Positions 9,422 to 17,278 of a stretch of 40,962 bases of DNA are shown one piece after another. The translations under genes and the position numbers were made by a program. Source of the DNA: Pseudoalteromonas sp. G4 (GTDB lineage: Bacteria; Pseudomonadota; Gammaproteobacteria; Enterobacterales; Alteromonadaceae); contig NZ_JAPEHW010000034.1 in NCBI RefSeq assembly GCF_028875915.1, forward strand, positions 1 to 40,962, read 5' to 3'. The notes beneath the pieces were generated by a model. The model saw only the letters and a program-made list of their open reading frames with translations. It made no database searches and was not told where the DNA came from. The first letter of the stretch is position 1, and every line of letters starts with the position of its first letter.

Positions 9422-9523
9422 CTGTTAAAGTGGTGGCAGCACCGCAATCATAGGAAAACTCCCTTAGACCGATAGCTTTGCGTCCCCAGTTTTCACTGAG
9501 TTTGCCCTTTTCGAACTCAACAG
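9422..9523 (-). promoter_or_regulatory. c-di-GMP-I (GEMM) riboswitch aptamer, no downstream gene
   Basis: Read on the minus strand, this 102-base stretch has every landmark of the GEMM-I aptamer. P1 is CUGUUGAGU (9515-9523) with ACUUUAACAG (9422-9431), 9 pairs with one bulge. The conserved GGGCAAAC lies at 9500-9507. P2 is CUCAGU-GAAA-ACUGGG (9485-9500), with the GAAA tetraloop. The conserved GGACGCAAAGC lies at 9475-9485. The P3 tetraloop receptor UCUAAG...UAUGA (9463-9468 and 9448-9452) is the 11-nt GAAA-receptor form. The GCGGUGCUGCC segment corresponds to the strand that pairs with the ligand guanine. The terminator at 9343-9406 follows at once. Downstream on this strand lies only the antisense of the DUF885 gene. 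The aptamer identification is strong by eye; what it controls is unknown. Confidence 0.85.
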
Positions 9524-9688
9524 TTCTATTTAAGTTTAGAACGAGTTTTGGTTTTTGACACTTTTAATTGTTATTTTTTCCAATCGTGTAAACTTGTTAT
9601 AGTTTTTAAAGGATTTTGGTACTCGCTTGCTCATTTAATGGGTTAAAGATAAAGTGCTTTTCATTAAGTTAATTAAATTATAGTTATC

Positions 9689-10750
9689 ATGAACTTAGTT
9701 ATTAAGAAAATTTTAATAGCTATTCGGCGACATATTCACCATGTTAGTTGGACATCGGTGGTTTCGCTGCTTGCATTACATATGCTCCTAACATGGGCAT
9801 GCTTGTATGCGGCTAGAGAAACAGAGCTGTTAGCGTTAAATCAATTTATTTATTACTACATAGTAACCACCTCTACGGTGGGATATGGCGACTTAAGCCC
9901 TGCCACTGAGTGGGGGAAACTATTTGTTGCTTTAGTGCAGATCCCGGTTGGGTTAGCACTGTTTGGTGTTGTTTTAGGTAAAGTTGGACAAAGTATTACG
10001 GGGTTAATCAAAGCATCTATGACTGGCGATAAAGATTTTTCAGGACAAACAGAGCACATTATCATTTTTGGTTATCACCATGCGCGTACACGCAAGATGA
10101 TTAACTACATATTGGCTGATAATAAACGCTTGGAGCGACGAATTTTATTGGCTGTAGATGAAGAAATGACGCATCCGTTTTCAGATAATCCACATGTTGA
10201 TTTTGTTAGGCTTTCCAGTTTCACTGACCTTGATGAACTAAAGCGAGTGTCTATTGATGGCGCTGATAAAGTGATTGTGGATGGTGCTGATGATGATCAA
10301 ACTTTTACAACTGCACTAAAAATGAGTCGCCTAGTAAATGATAAATGCCATATCAGTGCTTATTTTCTCGATGAAAGCAAAAGTGAGATGCTTCGAGAGC
10401 ATTGTAAAAATGTTGAATCTACCAGCTCTAAGTCAGTAGAAATTCTAGTACGCTCCATGCAAGATCCTGGTTCAAGTCGTATTCAAGAAGAATTGCTATC
10501 AACATTACATGGCGATACGCAATTTAGTTTAGAAGTGGGTAAGGTGAAAGAGGGCCTTAAGTTTGAAGCATTATTCTTTTATTTTAAAAAAGAGTGTGAT
10601 GCAACGATACTAGGGGTTGCACAAAATCGCGTTGGTGATGGCTTAGATTTGAATCCACCGCTGGATATGGTGATTAAACAAGGTGATATTTTACATTATA
10701 TGGCAGTGGAACGAGTATTAAGTGACGAGATAAACTGGTCATCACTATAA
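9689..10750 (+). CDS. Two-helix potassium channel with cytoplasmic TrkA-N (RCK) domain
   Basis: A 353-residue ion channel. Residues 20-42 form the first membrane helix and about 76-100 the second. Between them lies the pore loop with the K+ selectivity filter TVGYGD (63-68). After a basic linker, a Rossmann-type TrkA-N domain begins at HIIIFGYHHARTRKM (about 123 on), with DADKV-like strand sequence (GADKVIVDGADDDQTF). A C-terminal domain ends in GDILHYMAVE, as in RCK-C type modules. The glycine motif is less canonical than GxGxxG (GYHHAR), so the ligand could differ from NAD. It resembles MthK and Kch type channels. It reads away from the minus-strand riboswitch, and their promoters must share 9524-9688. 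Confidence 0.85.
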   Translation: MNLVIKKILIAIRRHIHHVSWTSVVSLLALHMLLTWACLYAARETELLALNQFIYYYIVTTSTVGYGDLSPATEWGKLFVALVQIPVGLALFGVVLGKVGQSITGLIKASMTGDKDFSGQTEHIIIFGYHHARTRKMINYILADNKRLERRILLAVDEEMTHPFSDNPHVDFVRLSSFTDLDELKRVSIDGADKVIVDGADDDQTFTTALKMSRLVNDKCHISAYFLDESKSEMLREHCKNVESTSSKSVEILVRSMQDPGSSRIQEELLSTLHGDTQFSLEVGKVKEGLKFEALFFYFKKECDATILGVAQNRVGDGLDLNPPLDMVIKQGDILHYMAVERVLSDEINWSSL

Positions 10751-10763
10751 AATTTAAGCAATT

Positions 10764-10789
10764 AAAAAGGCAACGAAAGTTGCCTTTTT
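10764..10789. terminator. Bidirectional terminator between K+ channel and 82-aa gene
   Basis: AAAAAGGCAAC and GTTGCCTTTTT form an 11-pair stem closed by a GAAA tetraloop, with A- and T-runs built into the stem ends, so it can end transcription from both sides. It sits 13 bases after the channel stop and touches the stop codon of the minus-strand gene at 10788. Confidence 0.88.
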
Positions 10790-11036
10790 AACGAATGTTA
10801 TAAGCTGGTTCCATATCGACTTCACCAAGGTGATCTATGGTGGCGTAGATAGAATCGCAGCGCGCGAATGCTAAATAGTTGTTTTCTAGTTTTCGAGCAA
10901 ACGCGAGCTGATAGCCATAACGATTTAACTTATTCAACTCAACTTTTTGTGCAAAGCTTAAATTTTGCCAAAAGTCGTTTAAATCGCGCTCTCCCTGCCT
11001 TCTATCATCTAAAGGGTTTTTTGTTAAAGCGGACAT
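10788..11036 (-). CDS. Hypothetical 82-residue cytoplasmic protein
   Basis: I do not recognise this family. The product is 82 residues, soluble and charged, with no signal peptide, cysteine motif or membrane segment. The N-terminus is polar and basic (DDRRQGERD). The middle is a tryptophan-containing helix (LNDFWQNLSFAQKVELNKLNRYG), and the end looks like a short beta region (LAFARCDSIYATIDHLG). Evidence that it is real: it fills the space between a bidirectional terminator and the EVE gene, its codon use matches its neighbours, and no longer frame competes. No clear ribosome binding site precedes the ATG. It could be a conserved small protein of the order; that needs a protein search. Confidence 0.6.
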   Translation of the reverse strand: MSALTKNPLDDRRQGERDLNDFWQNLSFAQKVELNKLNRYGYQLAFARKLENNYLAFARCDSIYATIDHLGEVDMEPAYNIR

Positions 11037-11139
11037 AGTTTATTCGCAGTTAAAAAATAGACAATTGATATTAATACATACCAAAGAGTTGTGTCTAGTC
11101 CGATCAGGTAAAGAGTCTGAAATTAACGGTGAAAATCAT

Positions 11140-11592
11140 TTAACTGTATGTATTTAATATGTATTCCCACTCATCGTCGGTGACAGGTTGAATGGAGAGG
11201 CGACTACCTTTTTGTACTAAATACATAGATTCGAGCTGTTTATCAGCTTTTAATTTTGAAAGTGCAATAATGCGTAATTTATCGACAAATTCAAGAGTCA
11301 CACTAGTCCATCTTGGGTTGTCTGTAGTAGCTTTAGCATCATAATATTTTGACTGACTATCAAACTGCGAAGGGTCAGGAAAAGCCGTTTTAATTACCTT
11401 TGCTATTCCAACAATTCCAGGTTCTTTGCAGCTTGAGTGGTAAATAAAAACGAGATCGCCCAATGCGACTTGATCTCTTAAAAAGTTTCTTGCTTGGTAA
11501 TTGCGGATCCCATCCCAAATTTCTTCTTTTTTACGTTTTAAATCGTCAATCGAAAACTCATCAGGTTCGGTTTTAAATAACCAATATTGCAT
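11140..11592 (-). CDS. EVE-domain protein (thymocyte nuclear protein 1-like)
   Basis: A 150-residue single-domain protein starting [18 protein letters not shown], the hallmark of EVE domains. It continues with [35 protein letters not shown] and DPRW-like NPRWTSV. EVE domains are PUA-like folds that bind modified bases (for example 5-methylcytosine or its derivatives) in DNA or modified RNA. Bacterial ones may act in modification sensing or RNA metabolism. The nucleic-acid pocket residues W and N of the [11 protein letters not shown] stretch are kept. It is probably monocistronic: 75 bases separate it from the divergent tesB gene, and 103 bases of nondescript sequence separate it from the 82-aa gene downstream. 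Confidence 0.92.
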   Translation of the reverse strand: MQYWLFKTEPDEFSIDDLKRKKEEIWDGIRNYQARNFLRDQVALGDLVFIYHSSCKEPGIVGIAKVIKTAFPDPSQFDSQSKYYDAKATTDNPRWTSVTLEFVDKLRIIALSKLKADKQLESMYLVQKGSRLSIQPVTDDEWEYILNTYS

Positions 11593-11666
11593 TACCCATT
11601 CTCGCTAATGTTAAACTAATCAGTGTTTGCTATTATAGCGATACTAGCAAATTACGAAATAGTGTT

Positions 11667-12527
11667 ATGAGTCAGGTACTAGGCGATCTTTTAGCGTTAC
11701 TTAAGTTAGAAAAAATTGAGCAGGGTTTGTACCGAGGTCCAAGTCAGGATCTTGGATTTAAAGCGGTATTTGGTGGCCAAGTTATGGGTCAAGCCTTATC
11801 AGCTGCCAAGGAAACTGTTGCCGAGGATAGGCAGGTGCACTCACTGCACTCTTATTTTTTAAGGCCGGGTGATGTTGCGCATCCAATTGTCTATGATGTT
11901 GAAAACATACGTGATGGCCGAAGTTTTAGTACGCGCAGAGTAAAAGCAATTCAGTTTGGTAAACCGATTTTTTACATGACTGCGTCATTTCAAGTAGAAG
12001 AGCTAGGCGTTACTCACCAAGCGGCTATGCCGAATGTACCAGGACCCGATAAGTTGCCATCCTCGCTTGATGTATATCGAGAGCATAAAGATCTGATCCC
12101 AGAGAAAATCCGCAATAAAATAATTTGTGATAAGCCGATTGAAATGCGTCCGGTGAATTTTCAAAATCCATTTAAGCCTATTGTGACTTTGCCTGAGCGT
12201 TATGTGTGGTTTAAAGCCAATGGTGATATGCCGAATGATCCGCGCGTTCATAAGTATCTTTTAGCATATGCATCTGATTTTGAGTTTTTACCAACAGCAT
12301 TACAGCCGCATGGTTTATCATTTTTACAGCCTGATATGCAGGTGGCAACAATAGATCATGCAATGTACTTTCACCGTCCTTTCCGTTTGGATGATTGGAT
12401 TTTATATGCGGTTGATAGTCCAACAGCAAGTGGCGGCCGTGGTTTAGTGCGTGGGCAGTTCTTTAATCAGCAAGGTGAGCTGATAGCCTCAACCATTCAA
12501 GAAGGTGTTATTAGGCAATACAAATAG
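11667..12527 (+). CDS. tesB: Acyl-CoA thioesterase II
   Basis: TesB hydrolyses medium- and long-chain acyl-CoA to free fatty acid and CoA. The 286-residue protein has the double hot-dog architecture: an N-terminal half with [17 protein letters not shown] and [13 protein letters not shown], and a C-terminal half with [18 protein letters not shown] and [19 protein letters not shown]. The Asp of the second motif, together with a Thr and Gln from the fold, is the catalytic set known from E. coli TesB (286 residues, equal length). A strong terminator follows right after the stop codon, so the gene is monocistronic. Confidence 0.95.
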   Translation: MSQVLGDLLALLKLEKIEQGLYRGPSQDLGFKAVFGGQVMGQALSAAKETVAEDRQVHSLHSYFLRPGDVAHPIVYDVENIRDGRSFSTRRVKAIQFGKPIFYMTASFQVEELGVTHQAAMPNVPGPDKLPSSLDVYREHKDLIPEKIRNKIICDKPIEMRPVNFQNPFKPIVTLPERYVWFKANGDMPNDPRVHKYLLAYASDFEFLPTALQPHGLSFLQPDMQVATIDHAMYFHRPFRLDDWILYAVDSPTASGGRGLVRGQFFNQQGELIASTIQEGVIRQYK

Positions 12528-12551
12528 AAAAGGCGGTTAAACCGCCTTTTT
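12528..12551. terminator. Bidirectional terminator between tesB and plsB
   Basis: AAAAGGCGGT and ACCGCCTTTT form a tight stem with a short TAA-containing loop, starting directly after the tesB stop and ending three bases before the plsB stop. A-run on one side and T-run on the other let it act on both convergent genes. Confidence 0.9.
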
Positions 12552-12553
12552 AT

Positions 12554-14965
12554 TTAGTTTTCTAATGCACTTGCTATGCTAGGCGCAAGTTGCTCAGAAA
12601 TAATTTTGCTGAGCTTATGGGTGGTTTGATTGCCTGAGATCTTGCCTTGTTCGCAATCATTAATCATATCGTTTTGTTTTAAAGTACAAATAAAACCAGA
12701 GAGTATTTTCTTGTCAAAAAACTCTGGTGTATCAATACCAAACAGTTGTGCTAGTTGCTGTGCAAACTCTTGGCTTTGTTGTTCTAATTGCTCTTGAGAA
12801 ATACCATCAGTAACTAAAATCAGTTTGATTACACTGGCGTAGCGAATCAGAGTGCATTGAATAAAACGTGCTAATAAATTGAGCTGAGCTAATGATTTGC
12901 TGTTTGGGTTAACAGCAATTGAGTCATTCTCTATGGTAACAAAGCCAATGCTGCTTAACGCTTCAATTGACTCGTTGATGTAATTCTCACAATACGGCTG
13001 CATAAACCACTCTTGTTTAAATAGTGGGTAAAGTGCTTCCACTTGGTTTATTAATTTCTCGCGTGAAATCTGCTTATGACTAACTAAAATCGAGCTAATT
13101 AAACTCGGCACTGCAAATAAATGAAGCACATTATTTCGATAATAATTGAGTAATACTTTTTGCGTATCTTTAATGCGAATGACATCAACACGGCTTTGTG
13201 TAATCGTTTCAAACTTATCTAATTTTAATGCGTGTTCTAACAACTGTTCAGCACTTTGTTCTGGTAGGCTTACATCTTGGCTATATGGAGCTATTTCAAG
13301 CAGTCTTAAATAGCTTGTCATAGATGCAATAAGCTCAGTTTTTGTCATGGCTTGCTTATCGGTATTTAGCAAAATGCACGACATCAATGTAACCGCATTA
13401 ATTGCAGCTGCGTTATTAATATTAACCATTACAGAATCAGCTAACTTACCTACCATAGGAGTAAGCCAAGAGGGTTTATTTGAAGCATTGATGCTTTCAC
13501 GCCAATCTGATTGGTGATGTGTAAGGTACTGATTAATGTTAATAGGCTCGCCAAAATTAACATTGCCTTTACCGTAATTTTTTAGCTTTCTTAGTGTTTT
13601 AAAAACACCCAAAACAGATTCGTTTTTCTTTTTTTGCCCAGCCAATTCGCCTAAGTAGGTATTTACTTCCATTACATGTTCGTAGCCAATGTAGACAGGC
13701 ACAATTGAAATCGGTCTATCGATACCGCGTAAAACTGATTGCAATGTCATTGCTAACATCCCAGTTTTAGGTGGCAGCAAACGACCTGTTCTGCTACGAC
13801 CACCTTCAGTATAAAACTTAACGGCGTATCCTTTAATAAACAATTGGCTTAAATACTCACGAAATACCGTGGAGTAAAGTTTGTTGCCTTTGAATGAACG
13901 GCGTAAGAAAAATGCACCACAGCGTCTGAAAATAGGGCCTGCAGGCCAAAAACTTAAATTGATACCAGCCGCAATATGCGGCGGCACATAGCCTTGATGA
14001 TAGATTACATAAGTCAGTAATAAGTAATCCATATGACTACGATGACAGGGCATATAGATAATCTCATGACCTTTGTCAGTGAGCTCTTGAATGCGCTCTG
14101 GATTATTAACTTCAATCCCGTTGTAAAGCTTGGTCCAAAGCCATGTAAGAATTCGCTCTGAGACACCAATCATTGATTCGTTGTAATTAGCGGCAATTTC
14201 ATCAACTAATTTGATGGCATTATGACGTGCTTCAGTGATTGAAATATTTTTACTTTTTGCTTCTTCTTCTATTGCTGCTTTTACGGAGGCAGAAGCAAGT
14301 AGCCCTTGATAAAGTTGATCTCGTGACGGTAATTTAGGGCCAAGCGCTGCCAGCTTTTGGCGCTTAAAGTGCACGCGAGCAACGCGAATGAGTTTATGTG
14401 GTAAATCGCTGCTTTGTTTTTTTCCTGTGAGTTCAGATAGCTGCAAAGGGCGACTAAAACGAATTAAGTTGTCACGACCAGAAACTAAGACTACAAAGAG
14501 TTTACGTAGCCAACTTGGCGTTAAAGAGCTCGATAAGATTGTTCCAAGCCCTGGCTTTTCTTTACCTGGATTACGTCCCCACAAGATCGTCACAGGAATA
14601 ACTTGTAAATCATTTACATCAGATTGTTTTAATGCGCTGAAAATTTCTTCGCTTATAGCAAGTGCAGGGCTTTCTTTTTTCGCTTTACCAAAAAGTGGTG
14701 AGCGATGGTGAATTGGTATATAGCGAGGAACTTGTTTTGAGCCAATTTGTTGATTAATTTGCGGATCAGGTAAGCCTAATTTTTTACAAGTGGTTCTTAG
14801 TACTGCTGCATCAGCAAACGAGTTTAATAAAGTGATATAAACGGTTGGCTTATTTACATCAATACCAAGATTGTCCAAAGGGTGTTCCGGCACAATTTTA
14901 GAACGTACAAAAAGTTTGTTCATACCGTTTGCGAACCACTGAATCAGAGTACTAACCAAATTCAT
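12554..14965 (-). CDS. plsB: Glycerol-3-phosphate 1-O-acyltransferase
   Basis: PlsB transfers an acyl chain from acyl-CoA or acyl-ACP to sn-glycerol-3-phosphate, the first step of phospholipid synthesis, at the inner membrane. The 803-residue length fits the family (807 in E. coli). The acyltransferase blocks are all visible: block I CHRSHMDYLLL (HxxxxD, about residue 300), block II around FFLRRSFKGNKLYSTVFREYL, block III YTEGGRSRTGRLLPPKTG and block IV ISIVPVYIGYEHV. A long C-terminal helical domain follows. The gene is transcribed away from lexA; the divergent region 14966-15215 therefore carries both promoters, as plsB and lexA are also neighbours in E. coli. Confidence 0.97.
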   Translation of the reverse strand: MNLVSTLIQWFANGMNKLFVRSKIVPEHPLDNLGIDVNKPTVYITLLNSFADAAVLRTTCKKLGLPDPQINQQIGSKQVPRYIPIHHRSPLFGKAKKESPALAISEEIFSALKQSDVNDLQVIPVTILWGRNPGKEKPGLGTILSSSLTPSWLRKLFVVLVSGRDNLIRFSRPLQLSELTGKKQSSDLPHKLIRVARVHFKRQKLAALGPKLPSRDQLYQGLLASASVKAAIEEEAKSKNISITEARHNAIKLVDEIAANYNESMIGVSERILTWLWTKLYNGIEVNNPERIQELTDKGHEIIYMPCHRSHMDYLLLTYVIYHQGYVPPHIAAGINLSFWPAGPIFRRCGAFFLRRSFKGNKLYSTVFREYLSQLFIKGYAVKFYTEGGRSRTGRLLPPKTGMLAMTLQSVLRGIDRPISIVPVYIGYEHVMEVNTYLGELAGQKKKNESVLGVFKTLRKLKNYGKGNVNFGEPININQYLTHHQSDWRESINASNKPSWLTPMVGKLADSVMVNINNAAAINAVTLMSCILLNTDKQAMTKTELIASMTSYLRLLEIAPYSQDVSLPEQSAEQLLEHALKLDKFETITQSRVDVIRIKDTQKVLLNYYRNNVLHLFAVPSLISSILVSHKQISREKLINQVEALYPLFKQEWFMQPYCENYINESIEALSSIGFVTIENDSIAVNPNSKSLAQLNLLARFIQCTLIRYASVIKLILVTDGISQEQLEQQSQEFAQQLAQLFGIDTPEFFDKKILSGFICTLKQNDMINDCEQGKISGNQTTHKLSKIISEQLAPSIASALEN

Positions 14966-15171
14966 AAAACCAACCTAAAACAAAAAGGGGCGCTAGCATA
15001 CCAGTTAACGTAAAAAGATTAAATAACTGGTCATGCCAGAAGAAAAATAAAGCAATTGAGTGTACAGCTGTAAGCATTATTTTCTTGCTTGTACAAAAAT
15101 TTCTAAATGAAATGTAAGTATTAAGCATAGCGCGAATTATCAAAGAATTAAAAGTTGCGAAATAACAACAA

Positions 15172-15187
15172 CTGTATATACTCACAG
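15172..15187 (+). promoter_or_regulatory. LexA-binding SOS box 1
   Basis: CTGTATATACTCACAG fits the gammaproteobacterial LexA consensus CTG-N10-CAG with a TA-rich left half. It lies 28 bases before the lexA start codon, where a promoter should be. Two SOS boxes upstream of lexA is the arrangement of E. coli, where they allow autorepression. Confidence 0.88.
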
Positions 15188-15196
15188 TTACCTGTA

Positions 15197-15212
15197 CTGT
15201 ATGGAAAACCAG
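15197..15212 (+). promoter_or_regulatory. LexA-binding SOS box 2
   Basis: CTGTATGGAAAACCAG is a second CTG-N10-CAG site. Centre-to-centre distance from box 1 is 25 bases, and it ends three bases before the lexA ATG, so it also overlaps the likely ribosome-binding region. The right half departs more from consensus than in box 1, so binding may be weaker. Confidence 0.82.
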
Positions 15213-15215
15213 TGA

Positions 15216-15806
15216 ATGAGACCATTAACTAAACGCCAAGCGCAAATTTTAGAGCTTGTTAAAGTATTTATTAAAGATACTGGCATGCCCCCAACTCGTG
15301 CTGAAATAGCCTCTACATTAGGATTTAAAAAAGCGCTTGCTAAAAAAGGTGTAATTGAGATGGTACCTGGCGCGAGTCGAGGTATTCGTTTAGTTGAGGA
15401 GGAAGAGCCAGAGCAATTAGGGTTACCGCTAATTGGCCAAGTAGCAGCAGGCTCACCTATTTTGGCTCATGAACATATTGAAAGTCATTATCAGGTGGAT
15501 CCGCATTTGTTTAATCCATGTGCTGATTTCTTACTGCGCGTTAAAGGTGAGAGTATGAAAGATATTGGCATTATGGATGGTGATTTATTAGCCGTGCACC
15601 GAACTCCTGTTGCTAATAATGGGCAAGTTGTTGTCGCGCGCGTAGATGAAGATGTAACGGTTAAGCGCTTTGAAAAAGCTGGTAAGCATGTGTTACTGCA
15701 TGCTGAAAATGAAGCATTTGATACTATCAAAGTCGATTTAGAGCACGATCACTTCAATATTGAAGGATTAGCTGTTGGCGTTATTCGAAACGCAGATTGG
15801 ATGTAA
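15216..15806 (+). CDS. lexA: LexA SOS repressor with a gap in the DNA-recognition helix
   Basis: LexA represses SOS genes and cleaves itself when RecA is active. The product has 196 residues (202 in E. coli). The C-terminal peptidase is intact: the cleavage pair A78-G79 in QVAAGSP, the nucleophile S113 in GESMKDIG and the base K150 in VTVKR, with the same 37-residue spacing as E. coli S119 and K156. The N-terminus ([16 protein letters not shown]) and the wing ([15 protein letters not shown]) are normal. Between G36-F37 and ALAKKG only KK remains. E. coli has RSPNAAEEHLK there, so about nine residues of the recognition helix, including its main base-contacting residues, are missing. The junction lies near 15329. 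Frame and everything after are unaffected. The gene is certain; its function as a repressor is in doubt. Confidence 0.95.
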   Translation: MRPLTKRQAQILELVKVFIKDTGMPPTRAEIASTLGFKKALAKKGVIEMVPGASRGIRLVEEEEPEQLGLPLIGQVAAGSPILAHEHIESHYQVDPHLFNPCADFLLRVKGESMKDIGIMDGDLLAVHRTPVANNGQVVVARVDEDVTVKRFEKAGKHVLLHAENEAFDTIKVDLEHDHFNIEGLAVGVIRNADWM

Positions 15807-15825
15807 ATAAAAACAGTTAATAAGT

Positions 15826-15853
15826 AAGGCTAGTTGTTAAAGTTACTAGCCTT
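15826..15853 (+). terminator. Probable lexA terminator hairpin
   Basis: AAGGCTAGT and ACTAGCCTT form a nine-pair stem with a ten-base loop, 20 bases after the lexA stop. The sequence after it (TATAAACT) is only weakly T-rich, so termination may be partial. Confidence 0.6.
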
Positions 15854-15952
15854 ATAAACTAAGCAAACACTTCTTAACAACACATTTCTAGTGTCAAATC
15901 CCCTTACTTAAATATCGCTAACTTGTAGATTTATAAAAAATTTATCTTAAAT

Positions 15953-15981
15953 TTGACTTGCGTAAAAATTAATCGTTTACT
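15953..15981 (+). promoter_or_regulatory. Candidate sigma-70 promoter of the cytochrome oxidase operon
   Basis: TTGACT (15953-15958) and TTTACT (15976-15981) are separated by 17 bases, close to the sigma-70 consensus. The site is about 165 bases before coxB. The remaining intergenic sequence (15854-16147) is AT-rich with no reading frame that looks coding. The long leader after this promoter contains no structure I could name. It is a prediction from two short matches only. Confidence 0.45.
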
Positions 15982-16147
15982 AGACCTTAGTAGTAACCTT
16001 TGTTTTCTTTGAGCTTAAGTGCGGGCTTTGAAAACAAAATATAATAAAGAAAATGGAGTGATGCTGTAGTGCGTCGTGTGATCAAATCACATTAACTTTC
16101 ACTGACCATTTCCTAACAACATAATAATAATTAGCAAAGGAGCGAGC

Positions 16148-17278
16148 ATGAGGTTAGTTAAACTATCCTTATGGTTACTATTGAGCTTTCCTTTTTTAGC
16201 AGTTGGGACGAGTCAATATAACTTACCTGTTGGGGTGACGGACATCAGCCGTGATGTTTACGAGCTCCATATGACCATATTTTATATCTGTTGCGTTATT
16301 GGATTAATTGTATTTGCCATCATGTTTTGGGCAATTATCCATCACCGTAAATCTAAAGGGGCTGTTCCTGCCCAATTTCATGAAAGTACCAAAGTTGAAA
16401 TTTTGTGGACAGCAATTCCATTTGTCATTTTGATTGCCATGGCGGTTCCTGCCACCAAAACATTAATTGCAATGGAAGACACCACCAAAGCGGACCTGAC
16501 AATCAAAGTCACCGGCTCACAATGGAAATGGCATTATGAATACCTTGACCACGATGTGTCATTCTATTCTGTGTTATCAACTCCTCGAGAGCAAATAACC
16601 AATCAAGATGAAAAAACAGAAACCTATTTGTTAGATGTTGATAAGCCATTAATTATTCCTAAAGGCAAAAAGGTGCGTTTTTTAATGACCTCAGATGATG
16701 TTATTCACTCTTGGTGGGTACCTGAATTTGCTGTGAAAAAAGATGCCAACCCTGGTTTTATCAATGAAGCTTGGACACGTGTTAATGAAACCGGCATCTA
16801 CCGTGGCCAATGTGCTGAACTGTGCGGTAAAGACCATGGCTTTATGCCAGTTGTTGTTGAAGTAAAAGAGCCTGCTGAATTTGATCAATGGCTCGCTAAT
16901 GCGCAATTAGAAAAAGCACAGGCAGCAGCTGCTGAAAAAGCATCGCTTGATTTGACTCTATCTAAAGATGAATTAATGACACTTGGCGAACAAGTTTACA
17001 TGGCAAATTGTGCTGCATGTCACCAACCTACAGGTATGGGATTGCCAGGCGTATTCCCAGCACTCAAAGATAGCCCTATTGCACTTGGCGATGTTAAAGC
17101 GCATATCGGCATTGTGGTTCACGGTAAACCAGCTACAGCGATGCAGGGGTACAGCAAAATGCTGTCTTTAAAAGAGCTTGCCGCAGTGGTGACGTATGAG
17201 CGTAATGCTTGGGGTAACAATACAGGTGACTTAGTTCAACCTAGTGATATTCAAGAATCTATGGGAGAAGCACAATAA
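16148..17278 (+). CDS. coxB: Cytochrome c oxidase subunit II with fused cytochrome c domain
   Basis: Subunit II accepts electrons from cytochrome c at its CuA centre. The 376-residue protein has a signal peptide (to about residue 20) and two membrane helices (about 42-65 and 85-105). The periplasmic cupredoxin domain carries the CuA ligands H187, C222, E224, C226, H230 and M233 in GQCAELCGKDHGFM. A C-terminal c-type cytochrome follows (C288-A-A-C-H292, with a distal Met likely in TAMQGYSKM), which marks the caa3 form seen in many marine gammaproteobacteria. A strong AAAGGAG ribosome site precedes the ATG. The stop overlaps the coxA start (TAATG), so translation of the two is coupled. Confidence 0.96.
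   Translation: MRLVKLSLWLLLSFPFLAVGTSQYNLPVGVTDISRDVYELHMTIFYICCVIGLIVFAIMFWAIIHHRKSKGAVPAQFHESTKVEILWTAIPFVILIAMAVPATKTLIAMEDTTKADLTIKVTGSQWKWHYEYLDHDVSFYSVLSTPREQITNQDEKTETYLLDVDKPLIIPKGKKVRFLMTSDDVIHSWWVPEFAVKKDANPGFINEAWTRVNETGIYRGQCAELCGKDHGFMPVVVEVKEPAEFDQWLANAQLEKAQAAAAEKASLDLTLSKDELMTLGEQVYMANCAACHQPTGMGLPGVFPALKDSPIALGDVKAHIGIVVHGKPATAMQGYSKMLSLKELAAVVTYERNAWGNNTGDLVQPSDIQESMGEAQ

Noticed and set aside
14952..15185. Minus-strand 77-residue reading frame between plsB and lexA
   Set aside because: It overlaps the start of plsB, begins inside SOS box 1 and occupies the divergent promoter region. Its composition (many F, L, S, C) fits translated AT-rich noncoding DNA better than a small protein.
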